Shown: one piece after another, positions 29,529 to 41,169 of the stretch
Numbering within the stretch: position 1 is the first letter of the stretch
Layout: each line of letters starts with the position of its first letter
NCBI GenBank assembly: GCA_025200525.1
Contig: CM045763.1
Span: forward strand, 155,192,246-155,256,245
DNA from: Camellia lanceoleosa
Lineage: Eukaryota > Streptophyta > Magnoliopsida > Ericales > Theaceae
DNA length: 64,000 nt
Reading direction: 5' to 3'
Program-made: the position numbers and the translations under genes
Notes under the pieces: model-generated
What the model saw: the letters and a program-made list of their open reading frames with translations, nothing else
Database searches by the model: none
Told to the model about the DNA's origin: nothing

Positions 29529-32031
29529 TGTCATGACCCGAACCCGCCCCTAAGGGTTAAGGACATAACCGGCCAGTAATCCTGAGATTACCTACGGCCT
29601 CCATACAAATCAGGCATAACTCAACAGAGTAAAGGGGCCAAACGGAAGCAATAATTAAAAACTTTGTCCATAGAGCCGTGCTTATTTGCACTTTAAAACA
29701 AACCATGCGCATATACGTTAATAACCCACATCAAAAGTACGGTAGCATAAACTTCTTTACAGACAGGATCATCTAAACTGAGTCAACCCATAGCAAACTA
29801 TATACAATATACACAAGATCCTTGCCGACAAGACAGGATATAAACGAGTAACAAAAAGGGGCAAGGTTTGGTCTCGTGCGTGAGACCCAAGGCTGACTCT
29901 CCCTAAACTCCTTATTCTCGGCCGACTTCATCAAGGGGTTGGACCTCACTTGGCTCACCTACAATTACATGAATGAGCGTGAGCGAATGCCCAGTGAATA
30001 ATATCAAATGCAGAATTTATACAACATTGTAGCACAACATATTCCGAACGGCCTTGGGCCAAATTCGTAATTCCATTTAACAGCTAGACATGTATATATA
30101 TAAATGTACGAAATACAATCAAGTAGTCATGATTCCAAACATTCGGGCCCTTGGCCCATTCAGACTTCCATTCTTGTCAAAACGGCCTTCGGCCCATTCG
30201 ATTATGTCAAAACGGCCTTCGGCCCATTCACTTATTCCAAAACGGCCTTTGGCCCATTCATTTGTCACAACGGCCTTTGGCCCATTCATTTGTATCAAAA
30301 CGGCCTTCGGCCCATTCCTCAATGTCAAAACGGCCTTCAGCCCATTCATTTATTTCAAAACGGCCTTTGGCCCATTCATTTGTCACAACGGCCTTTGGCC
30401 CATTCATTTGTATCAAAACGGCTCGCCGCCCATTCATTCATTTCAAAACGGCCTTTGGCCCACCCATTCATGTCAAACGACCTTGGGTCCATCAGACTTA
30501 TCAAACGACCTCGTCCATTCATTTATTCATGTCGACTTACGCCCACAATCTCGATTAGCAATTAATCAAGCTTATAAGGGAATAACCAATTGACATTCAC
30601 AAACATTCAAATGTCGATATTACTCACAATGATCGGCTCGTGGATTTGCCCCGAGCTTGACCCTACACATTTCATAAACACAAAAGGGTCATTAGCTTCA
30701 ATTCGCTTTTAATTCACATATTCCTCCGTGAGGCTTTATTCATATCCCATTAACTCATTTGTAATGCTTAACATATGCCTAAGAGTGCTTGCAAGTGAAA
30801 GAGAACAGAAAACCGAACACAAGATGCAAGAACAGATTTTTTCGAACAGGTCCCCGCCGAAAGGAAAAATCGCCGAGCGACCTTAAGTCTGCAGTATCTT
30901 GGTTGCCTCAATTCCGCCGGCGTGAAATCTGCCGCCGAGCGACCTCCCGCCACATAGCTCCCGCCGAAGGCTAACTTCTCGCCGAGCGAAGCCATGTCTG
31001 CAGGAAAATGCTGAGCCTGCTTTCCGCTGAAGGCGCCTCTCTCGCCGAAGGGACTCAAATTTCTGGAAAATCCAGAATGTGTTCTTGAGCTTCAAACCAA
31101 TTTCCCAGCTGCCATTCTTGCATGCAAGGCCCAAATCTCAAATATAATCATGCTAACATGGTTCCCTTACAAGATTACACCATTAGGAAGCTCAATTTCA
31201 AGGATCAAACACTTGCATGCTTCAAATTGACACCAACTCACTTCTATCATTCATAAATTGTACATGCATGTGGTATATCTCTTTCATCCTTAGTTCATAT
31301 GATGAAAAGATGGTCAAGTACATGCCTTTCAACCAAAATGCAACATAAGTCATGTGATTCAAGCTCAAATATGCCAATTCTAAACAATTACATACATGCA
31401 TGCATATATGGTCTTCCAACTCAACAAAACCAATTCAAAACATGCTCTTGACCATTAATTGACTTTGAACACACAAGATTACACATTAAACTCATGGATT
31501 CAAGAATCAATGCTTACCTAGAAGCCCAATCTATGGTTAATTCTTGAGTTGATCTTCAAATGATCAAGCTTTGAGGCCAAAATCCCAATTTCCCTCACTC
31601 CCCCTCTCTCTAGCCGACCCTCTCTTCTCCTCAAGTGTATATCTCGATGTTTTGAGTTGAGTAGAGCAAAAGGGAAGTGAGTGTTAATGCACAACAAGCC
31701 CCACTAAATCAAAATAATAATAATAAAATAATTGGGCTCTAATTCATCAATTTAATCGGTTTAAATTGACCAGAATCAATTTCCAATTAAATTTCACCGT
31801 AGGCTCTAAAAACTATGCCAATTGCAACGGCGTAATTAACTTCGGTTTCTGTAGCCGATAAGGCCCTCAATTTAATTCCCGAAGGGGACTATTCAAACAG
31901 ATATTCCTACGGCGAACAGATATGAATTCAAAATCACATATTATCACATAATGGCACACAAAATCATGCTAAACACATAACCATAAACAAATTAAGGACC
32001 AATTAGCACATTACGGGATAGGGGTATTACA
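29529..32031 (-). mobile_element. Solo LTR, 2.5 kb, in unit 3
   Basis: Minus strand TGTAATACCCC to GGGTCATGACA, flanked by perfect AATAT duplications (29524-29528, 32032-32036). No internal domains and no second LTR. It contains a 30-bp minisatellite (30145-30530), repeated GCCGAGCG words (30858-30985) and AT-rich ends. Orientation is inferred from the terminal TGTAATACCCC word common in plant gypsy LTRs. It lies between the two ACGT boxes of the unit 3 promoter-like block. Confidence 0.75.
30145..30530. repeat. 30-bp minisatellite (CGGCCTTTGGCCCATTCA)
   Basis: About 12 copies with period mostly 30 bp (27-31), each with CGGCCTTYGGCCCATTCA and a variable TTTGTATCAAAA part. Because 30 is a multiple of three, all three plus frames are open and encode 10-residue repeats (for example NGLWPIHLSQ). 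These are not genes. Confidence 0.92.
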
Positions 32032-32307
32032 AATATCCTGCCATGTCACAAAATACTAAAAAGTAAAGTGGGCCATCATATTAAAAGGTCTCATCAATTT
32101 AACCCTATTTAGGTCCTCTCTCCCCAAACTGTTGTTATCTCTGCAAACCCATTTGCATCTCTCTTCCCTCATAATTTCTCTCTCTGTCTCTCTCTCTCTC
32201 TCTTTCTCTCTCTCTCATGGCCAGCCACCATTATCACCGGCCATCGACAACATCCTCCTGTCCAACATTATAGTAATATTAATTTTGTTTCAATTAATTT
32301 ATGCATA

Positions 32308-32443
32308 ATGACTAAACCCATACCATTAGTAAATCTATCACAGCAATATAACTCATACCATCATCTTCAACCACCAATTATATCACCAACACTGTCACTC
32401 AACACTGTCACTCATTGACTCTGCAACTTCTAATTTTTCTATC
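32308..32443 (+). pseudogene. 41-codon small ORF, unit 3, frameshifted
   Basis: Homologous to 549-674. A tandem duplication of caacactgtcact (13 bp) near 32390 shifts the frame, giving an early TGA. It is the only broken copy of the four. Confidence 0.4.
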
Positions 32444-32808
32444 TAAAATCTTCCTTTTCACTCAAAAATGAAAATTTCGAATATGAATGAACAAAATTTA
32501 ATTTTTCTTTCTTTTTTCTACTAGCCCAAAATTTTTATTCTCTCTCTCTAATATTTTGTGTTATCCAAACCTCACTCTCTTTTTGGATTCATTTTTTAAT
32601 ATCTACAACTAGAGATACATATACAAATAAAATAATGTCTTTTAGTAGGGAATAATAAAAAGGTCCAGTTTTAGAGAGCAGAGGATATGGGTAAGCCTTT
32701 AATTTATTGAGAGTATTACAGCAGACAGTGATAGAAGAAAGATGTTGGGGGTCTGTAGAGAGAGAAATTGAGTTGGGTGTGCGGGAGAAGGGAAGAGAGG
32801 GAGAGAGA

Positions 32809-32842
<34 letters not shown>

Positions 32843-32856
32843 AAGGAGGAGAAGGG

Positions 32857-35425
32857 TGTAGCACTTTGTGCTTCCTATTATAATTTAACTATATTTCACT
32901 CTTTGATTTCCTTGGTTGAGAACCTTCTTAGTTGGTATTTGAGAGTTGGTTGAGGTGTTACCATAGTGGTTGTGTAAGATTGAATCAGAAACTCTAAATT
33001 TGAATAATTGTTATTGATAGTTTTCACTCTTTCATCGTTTTTTTCTCTCCATACTTTGAATCTTTATATGAGGCTAGAGCCATTGGAAAGCTTACTTCTG
33101 GGGCTTCAATTGGACACAAGAACGACCCTAAACGTAGTCCGGACGAGAGAGTTATACCTATTTGAATTTTACGTTTCTGTGCTAGAAGCATGCTCGCGCG
33201 AGTGAGTTTTTCTTCACTCTAGTGAACTACACGAATTTGAAAGATTCTGGGAGCTTATTTTGTACCCTCGAGCCAAGCTTCTTTTGCTCGAGCAACCACG
33301 TCTCTAATAGACATTATAAAGTGACTTTTTGGCCCTAAAACTCTATTTTTTCCCCCTCTCTTCTCCTTCCATCCTCCAAACCCGAAACCTTAACCTTCCA
33401 AACTCTTGATTTCTCTTCTATTTACCAAAGATTCACCCCAAATCTTTCAGGAATGTTGAAGAGCAAGCATAGATCAAGACTTCTACCGATTGTTTTGCGA
33501 TTTCATTGGAGTTTCAAGTTGGGTCTTCATCTTTAGCTTCAAATATTGAGCTTCGAATCTTGAGTTAGGGATTTCTTTACTCCTTTTCAATACCTCATCT
33601 ATAGATAGATATGTGGTAGATTTAATTGCATAAAAATCATATCCATTATGGATTTCTTTGAAAATCATGAAAAGGGGATCTAGGGTTTGTCATTTAGGAA
33701 TGAGATTGTTAAATTTATTGATGTTTGGGTTAATTGGGGAGTAATCTAGCATGTTTATGTTGAAAGAAGAAAAAACCCTAATTTAATGTTTTGACTTGGT
33801 AAATTAAAAAGGGGTAAAGTTGAATAATGTTTGAAAATTGTTATTATGGTTTGTGTAAATGTGTTAATAGCTAAAAGAGAGAATTAACTATAGTATTGGA
33901 ATTATTTTGGATTGATTATATTAAGTTGAGTTGGGTTGTGGCTTGATAGCCGTGGACTTAATTTTGTGAAATGAAAAGAAGGGATTGGGATAAAAGGTGG
34001 AGTGTGTTAACTTGGAAAATAAGAGAATTGATTTTTGAAATGGAAGAATGAAATGATAGCACTATGTGAATTTAATAAATTAACTTGAGGTTGGATTATG
34101 AATATTTTATTTTACTACTAATGTTGTTGGATTTAAAATCTCATGAGAGTTGAATTATTATAATACGTGTTTTGAATACATACATTTAGGGGTTTTGTCC
34201 TTGGTCATCGGTGGAGGATGACATTGTTTTGTTGAATAGTTATGTGTATGCATTATACTTGTGTTGGTTGTGCTTTGTTGAATAGTTTGTGTGTATACAT
34301 TACACTTGTTGGTTATAGTTTGTCATGTTGTGATGATTGGTAACGTGTACTGCGCTGAGAATGAGAGGTACCATTACCTTACAGCTAGCGCATGGAGAAT
34401 AGGTTGCGCTTAGCATGAGAGGTACCAGTACCTTCCGACAAGTGCCTGGAGAACCTGGCAGAGGTACCATTACCTTCCAACCGATGTCTGGTAAATTGGC
34501 ATTTCATTGTGGAAAGGTGTATCCTTGTCTTACCGTACTTAAGGCAGGTATAGCAGAACTTATTTATCATTATTGTGTCAGTGTATCTAGGTATATTATG
34601 GGTTATGATGGTTATGGTTCTAGAAGGTCGAGTTGCCTCATTTGTTGAGTAGATAGTTATTGGTTGCTTGTTGTTTCCTTTTGTACTAGAGGTATACATG
34701 GATAGATATGAATGTGTTGGAAACGGACGTAAGTACTGTATTGAGATTGTGAGCAATGTGAAGGACATCGAATGCTTGTGAATATGTTTTGAAAAGGCAA
34801 ATCAGGTGTAAGTCCGGAAAGTGGGAGAAAACCTAATGGGCTTAGAGAAACTGTTTTTAGGAATTTGTTATTGTCATATGAATTTTGGGAAAAGGTAACA
34901 AGAAGAAAGAAAAGTGAATTGCTTACTTTATTGAATGAAATGAATGATTTTGAGAAAAGTTCTTATATACGTATATTTCTGTATAAACCGTCACATTATT
35001 TATATAGTATGAGACTAAGCACTCATGATCATAGCTATCTGTAGGTTGTTATTGTTTAGGATCACGTTAAGATCCCTACTGGACTTTATGTTCATCTCAC
35101 GTTGCTAATCCTTTTTTAGGTGAACGTCAAGAAGTGTTTCAAGGTCATAGATCTTCTTTACTTGTTGGCCACGGGGCCTTTTATTTGTGGGTGGAATGCC
35201 ATCGATGTAAAAGGGTTGAACCCTTACTCTTAATTTAAAAGATGTAAGCCTACGGGCAATTTATTTAATTATAACTCCTGTTGCATTCATGTTGTACTCG
35301 GATGAGAGAATATTTATTCGTGTGTTCTTGTAAATAAAAAGAGTTTCCATATGTTTTCTTTGAAATTGAATCTATAATAATGGTTTGGTAATGGAATCCG
35401 AGTAATAAAAAGGCGGGGCGTTACA
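32857..35425 (+). repeat. Left LTR of element A
   Basis: 2569 bp. TATAAA at 33315-33320, a CT-rich start region, CTCGAG words at 33190-33300, and a conserved ACTGGACTTTATGTTCATC word near 35080. It differs from the right LTR at 11 of the first 147 bases by eye. Confidence 0.88.
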
Positions 35426-35428
35426 ACT

Positions 35429-35440
35429 TGGTATCAGAGC
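35429..35440 (+). promoter_or_regulatory. Primer-binding site of element A
   Basis: TGGTATCAGAGC three bases after the left LTR. The copy after the right LTR is mutated (TAGTATCAGAGC, about 58401-58412). Confidence 0.88.
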
Positions 35441-35867
35441 GAGCCGGGTTTGAATACTTTGGGCTCGTGGGAAGTGGTTTTTACCACAATGGGTTCGCTA
35501 TGTGTGGTGAGGACATTGCATATAGTTAGCATAAGTGTTAGGACTTATATGTTGCATTTATGTGAGCATGGGATTAAGTTTCTTGGATAGTACTTGTAGC
35601 CGGTGAACTTGCTTTGAGGTCCTGTTAGAAACACGTCTGATCAACGTGGTTTCTGATAGGAATTGCTTGAGAGTTCCAGGATGAGTGGCTATCTTTGTGG
35701 ACTTGATTGGATTATGTGTTTAAGTGTTTAGCTGTTTATATGTAATAGAAATGTATGTTTCGGGGCTAAGTGTGTCTTGTAACTTAAGGGTGGTATGTGG
35801 GTGCCTCGAGGAAGGCTGTTGTGTTGTGCACTAAGTTTGGTTTTGTTTTGTTTTTGGGTTTTATAGG

Positions 35868-36945
35868 ATGTCTACACATGGGAATAGAGGACGGATGGGT
35901 AATAAGAGTGTCGGTAGAGGCACAACGGTTCCTTTAGCATCCGCGTTGCACACAAGATTATGAGAGCGGTGCAAGATGCTCTAGCTCGTAATAAGGGTGA
36001 CAACAGGCGTACCCTCAAGCTTACTAAGGAGTTTCTTCGCTCCAATCCACTAGAGTTTTTGGGGGAGGCTAAACCATTGGAGGTAGATAGTTGGTTGGAA
36101 CAGATTACCAAGACTTTTGATATTCTCAGAGTCGAGGATGAGGGGTTGAGGATTTCTTTGGCGACTTTCCAATTGAAGGGAGATGCAGGTTATTGGTGGA
36201 AGTATGCTAAGGACGCTGTAGGTAATACGTAGGTTGCTTTTACTAATGCCTTTTTAGCCAAGTATTTCCCTCCTTCTGCTTGAGAAAGGTTGAGGGAACA
36301 GTTTGTTGAGTTGCGTCAGGATGCTACTCTAGTGGCACAGGTTGAGATGAAGTTTACTAGTTTGTCAAGGTTTGCTCCAAAGTTGGTGGCAACAGAGGAG
36401 CATCGTTGTTATGAGTTTGAGAGGCGCTTGTGCAGTGATATCTGGGAGAAAGTAGCTGGATCTCTATGGAAGAATTACTATGCTCTAGTTGAGGCAGCGG
36501 CCCATGTGGATGCCATGGTCATGAGTGTTGGTCGGGTTAGAAAGGAGGCCACCTCGGCAACTCCTATGGTTCATAAGCACTCTAGGCTTAGTAAGAGGTG
36601 GGGGCGAGCACATGCTCAGTCCCAAGCTCAATCCTTATCTTTGTCAAGGGTTTTGGACTCTTTCGTTGGAGGTCCAGGGACGTTCAGGCTTCAGGCTAGT
36701 CTCAGAGTAGGGAGTTTGCTGTTTGTTTTCACTGTGGTCAGCTAGGCCATGTTAGATGTTTATGCCCTTTGCATGTGAATTCTTCTGGTGTTTCGGAACC
36801 TAGTCAGACTCAGTCTCATTAGCCCAGTCTGGGGCGGTATTGGTACCAAAAATGGGCAGGCCAGGCTTCAAGAGCCTCGCGCGGGTCGACTTATCAGCTA
36901 ACACAGTAGTATTACCCTAGAGAGGGGCTTTTGTATTGAAGGCCG
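35868..36945 (+). pseudogene. gag: gag of element A (left copy)
   Basis: The ATG at 35868 begins a basic, Gly-rich start; a stop follows a small deletion near 35945. The frame reopens at 35960 (VRAVQDALARNKGDNR, then WLEQITKTFDIL) and again from about 36290 (LSRFAPKLVATEEHRCYEFE), typical of a retrotransposon gag capsid. One zinc knuckle CFHCGQLGHVRCLC lies near 36726-36767 in a shifted frame. Several stops and frameshifts. Confidence 0.82.
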
Positions 36946-37737
36946 CTGACTTAATATGTGAATCTTTTTGTTATTGACCAGTGTACTGTTGGATGCTGAG
37001 ACATCATGATTATGTGTTGTATATATATATTGTTGTTTGTTTATCCTCCTGTATTAGGGCACGCAATGAATCTCGAACTCTCTTTTATATATATGTAATG
37101 ATAAGTTATTAATGGGATCGATGATCCTAGTGTTGTTGTGTGTTTGGTATTAAATTATGAGATAGTTATGTGATGGCCTTTGAGCCTTGTTCAGTTTGGA
37201 AGTTGTTTGTTGAGAACGGGGATCTATGGGTTACTATGATTGGTGTGGTGGTATCGTAAGGGTCGAGTTATAAGGCTTTGGATATGTTGAGTTTAAGGGA
37301 ATATGAGGCTTTAGAGTTTTGTGGTATTGGCAAAGTTTTGTGAGAATGTCAGAGGGAGTGTGAGATTTGTATCTCGGGTTAGTGAGAATGGTACTGATGT
37401 GTTGTTTAGTGTTTTGGGTTTTGTTGGTTAGTGAGTTCGTTGTGATTCTATCAATCATGAATAGGGGTAGTGTTATTTTAAGTTGGTAATCATGTGTGGG
37501 TGAAATGGGTTGGTGGTGTTATTAGATATTGGGTGGAGCTTATGAGCAGGAGGAGAATTTTGTGAGTAGATGCGTGAAGTATTTCTTGGAAGGAAGAATA
37601 GTTTGTGTTCTCGGGTAACAAGGGTAGCGTTGGTCGAAATTGTTTTATGTATTAGGGATTGTGTGATTGCCATTGACTATGTCAGTCTTGTAATGTAAAG
37701 TCATGCGTACTATGATGTCCTAAGGAACAATGAGTAT
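36946..37737. other. Non-coding internal sequence of element A (left of element B)
   Basis: No protease, RT or integrase motif was found on either strand. AT-rich and TG-rich. Pol has been lost between gag and this stretch. Confidence 0.6.
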
Positions 37738-37742
37738 GGTAT

Positions 37743-39651
37743 TGTCGCGATCCCGGTTTCGACCCTTGTTTCATGTTTTGCAACCATTTGGGCGATCGGG
37801 GATTGAGTACTGGTGAGCTCATGGGGTTGAGGGCAACGCCCTTGGCGGATCCAAGGCGCACCTTGGCGGGCGCGCGCCTCAAGCAAAAATGCAAAATGCA
37901 TTCGAAGTTGCTTGTTCGCTCAAGCGGCCGTTTATGTGCTCGAGCGGAGAATGTTTGGTTCCAAAAGTTTGACCTATCTGCAAAAAGTACTGGGAAGGTG
38001 TATTCGATGCTCGAGCGGACCATGTTTTATCAATTCATGAATCTGATATTTCAGATCACTTTTGTATATCTCTCTAAAAACCCTTTCCTCTCCCTTCTCT
38101 TTATATTTCCCTACGCCAAATTGGATCAAAACCTTAATTTCTCAAGATCCATTGAGAGTTAGACTGAATTTCTTCATCAAAGTTGTGTAACTTCTCGAGG
38201 GCATCGTTGTGTGCGGTGAAGATCGAGTTTCAACACCGTTGATTTTAGGGGTTTCATCTCATTTCTTCTTCAAAACTTGAGGTAGGGATTTTCTTAGAAT
38301 TATATATATATTTTTGCTAGATCTATATGATTTTCGAAATCATCTTTCGATAACTTTGAAAATTGATTGTTGATTCAAGAAGTTGAGCGATTTTGAAAGT
38401 GGGTTTGTCTTTTGTTCTTTTAAAATGATCTTATGGGTTTTGATCTTCGTTGATTGAAAAAAAGATGATTTTGGAAAGTTTTCTTTCAAAAGATTTGAGT
38501 TGTATAGTTTTGGTGAGAAAACCAGGAATTTGGGGAATTTTTTTTTGAAGACTGAAAATCCATGAATGATATTGTTATATTTATTTTGTGTGTCAAAATA
38601 AATGGATGTTTGGAAAATTTCTTATTCATAGTCATATAAATGATGAATTTTAGAGAATATGAGAATTGTTGTTCATTTTGGAAATTATTGTTCAAAATGT
38701 TGAAATAGTCTTGAAATAACTAATTGTTGAGGATAATTGAGAAGAGGGAATTGTGTTATTCCTTGGATTATGAATTGGAATAAAATTATTTATATTCATC
38801 TTGTGAAATTGGCATATCTATTCATTTGACTACATTGAACTTTGAAAGTTGATTTGAAAACTTGCATTGAGAAAAGAATATCGAGAAATAAGTTTTCATG
38901 GAATGGTTTTGGGGTAGATACGTTGGTAAGTCTTGATAGGTGGTGTAGATGATACTGAAGAAGTTGGCCCGAGAGTCCGGGGTGAAAGACCGAAAATTCG
39001 TGCGGATAGGTGTCTAGCCTTCCGGTTAATACCAGTAAAAATGAGAATTTGGTAGTACTTGTATAGTCTACTTGCAGACATCGACCTAGGGATTACCAGA
39101 GTCGTATTTACAGCTCTTGAAATGAATTGTTAAGTTTTGAAGAAATGAAATTGCATGACATCATTGAGCATGATGGTTTTCAAACATGAAGATGTGATTT
39201 TCTTTCAAAAGAGCATAGCATGGCTTGTGCATTTCATCTCTTGAGACTTGTATAAAATATATATACTTTGTTAAGGATTTCCTATTGGGCTTTATGCTCA
39301 CCCCATGGGATTTTTGTGCAGGAAAAGATGTGGTGGTCCCACCCAGCTAGGGGCGTGGAAGTATGTGTGTTGGGAGTACAATGCTCTCATTTTGTTGTGA
39401 CTCTGTGTGTAAGCCAAGGGCTGTGTTTGTATAGGTTTGAATAACTATTTTGTGTAACCAGGCTCATGCCTTGGAAACTTGTAAACCCTTGGGTGTATTT
39501 ATTTGTTTATATACTTGTTGTTGGATTAATGTATTGTTGCATAAAGAACTATTGTATCATGTAATGTAAGTTTGGAGATTTATATTCGGTTTTCCTTGAA
39601 AGTGCCATGATTGTTGTCTTATCATTTGGGCTAGAAATTTGGGGCTTTACA
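37743..39651 (+). repeat. Left LTR of element B
   Basis: TGTCGCGATCCCGG to GGCTTTACA. CTCAAGCGG/CTCGAGCGG words at 37918-38022. The ACTGGGCTTTATGCTCACC-like word lies near 39285. Confidence 0.9.
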
Positions 39652-39654
39652 ACT

Positions 39655-39666
39655 TGGTATCAGAGC
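39655..39666 (+). promoter_or_regulatory. Primer-binding site of element B
   Basis: TGGTATCAGAGC, initiator-Met tRNA type, three bases after the left LTR. Confidence 0.9.
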
Positions 39667-40083
39667 TACCGGGTTTGAATAATTGGAGCTCGTGGGAAGT
39701 GGTTGTTTAACCACAATGGGTTCATTTAGCATGCTCAGGAAGTGTTATGCATTTTGTGACTATGTGATAACATGCTTATGTGACTAAATGGGTATGGGAT
39801 TGGACTTTTGGGATGTTGTTTGCGCCTGTTAAATTCCTTGAGATCTTATTAGAAGGATATTTGATCAATACTCATTCCACTAAGAATTCTTTGTTTTTCG
39901 TGGGACGAATCTCATCATAAGAGTATAATTCATATGTATTTACATGACTAAATGCTTATGTGGGGTGAAATTTAATTGTTATATAGTAGAGGAATATATA
40001 GCATTATTGTGATCAAACGTGTAAGGCAAGCAGCGGGCACGTGTGGGTTGGTGTGCTAAATTAATTCTATTATCATTTATAGG

Positions 40084-40803
40084 ATGTCAGGAAGAGGTCA
40101 AGTCCGTGGTGGTAGAGGCAGGAGGCGTGGTAGGGCTTGTCGATGTGTGCATAAGGTACTGGTCCATAGGGTTCCGATGCAAGAAGAAGGGTTTGACCAA
40201 GCTAATATGGCCGAGCAAACAGGCCAAGCTAATGTGGCTGAGCAGGTGGGACAAGTGGGTCAAACCACAATGGGGGCCCCAGCTCGAGAAATGCAGGAGC
40301 TTTAAGAGAGTCTATGACCTTGTTAAGGGTGGAGAATCAAGCCTGAGAGAACATCGCGGAGTCAAGGGTGAGCTTCCTTACTAGAGAGTTCTTGCGGGCC
40401 AAACTGGATGAGTGGCTCAAACAAACTGTGAAGACATTTGAGATGCTTCACATTGAAGATAGTGAACTGAGAGTGACTCTAGCGAGTTACTACCTTAAGG
40501 GAGACGTGGGTCAATGGTGGAAATGTGCCAAGGATAGAGTGGAGCCGATATGGGAAGCCTTTACGGTTGCTTTCCAAGATAAGTACGTACCTCCCACTGT
40601 TAGGGAGATTGAGGCAAGAGTTTAAAGACCTCAAACAACTCGACATGCCTGTGGCCGAGTTTGAGGCGGTCTTCTCTAGTTTGTCCAGATTTGCACCAGA
40701 GTTGGTGGTAACGGAAGAACGCCGTTGCATTGAATTTGAAAAGAAATTGAAAACAAAAATTATGTTCAAGCTTGTCGAAAATATAATTCGGGAATATGAC
40801 CGT
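40084..40803 (+). pseudogene. gag: gag of element B, N-terminal and capsid part
   Basis: The ATG at 40084 opens a basic Gly/Arg-rich head (MSGRGQVRGGRGRRRGR). A stop follows at 40303. Capsid motifs continue in two further frames: WLKQTVKTFEML, YLKGDVGQWWK, then SLSRFAPELVVTEE and a C-terminal helix region. The frame is interrupted at 40803 by insertion of a long LTR and continues at 48513. Confidence 0.82.
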
Positions 40804-41169
40804 TTGTAGCTCGACTTTTTCATGCCCCCTTTCGGAGAGCTCGAATTGGTCCTACAGTTTAGACTCCTATCACAGTTTTGAATCTAGTCTCACAAAGTGC
40901 AATGTGAAACTGATAAACACCAAAGAGTCCAATCCGGAAAATCATTTTTGAAAAATCAGATTTTGAATCAAATAATGCCAAAACTGGACTGCTTTGCCAG
41001 ATTATAGAGTCGCCACCTAAATATTTTATTTTGGAGAAATTTAGGAAACCCTGACTCGTACCAAAGGCTATGTGTCCGTCATCACCAAAGTTGCCTTGGC
41101 ATGAGAACTTAGGTACGAGAGGGAAAGGTCCTAAAATGAGCACCCCCGCTTGCCCGATCAAAGGATCGG

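Larger units (their letters stand above)
29237..32856. repeat. Tandem 6.3 kb unit, copy 3, truncated
   Basis: This copy is collinear with copies 1 and 2 from its start, interrupted by a solo LTR (29529-32031, plus 5-bp duplication), and then runs to the GA-rich block at about 32850. There it is cut by retroelement A. About 5 kb of the unit, including both minus-strand ORFs A and B, is absent. A unit tail reappears only at 59032. Confidence 0.88.

Noticed and set aside
30090..30593. CRISPR-like array or repeat-protein gene
   Set aside because: Period about 30 without distinct spacers, in plant DNA inside an LTR; it is a minisatellite open in all three frames.
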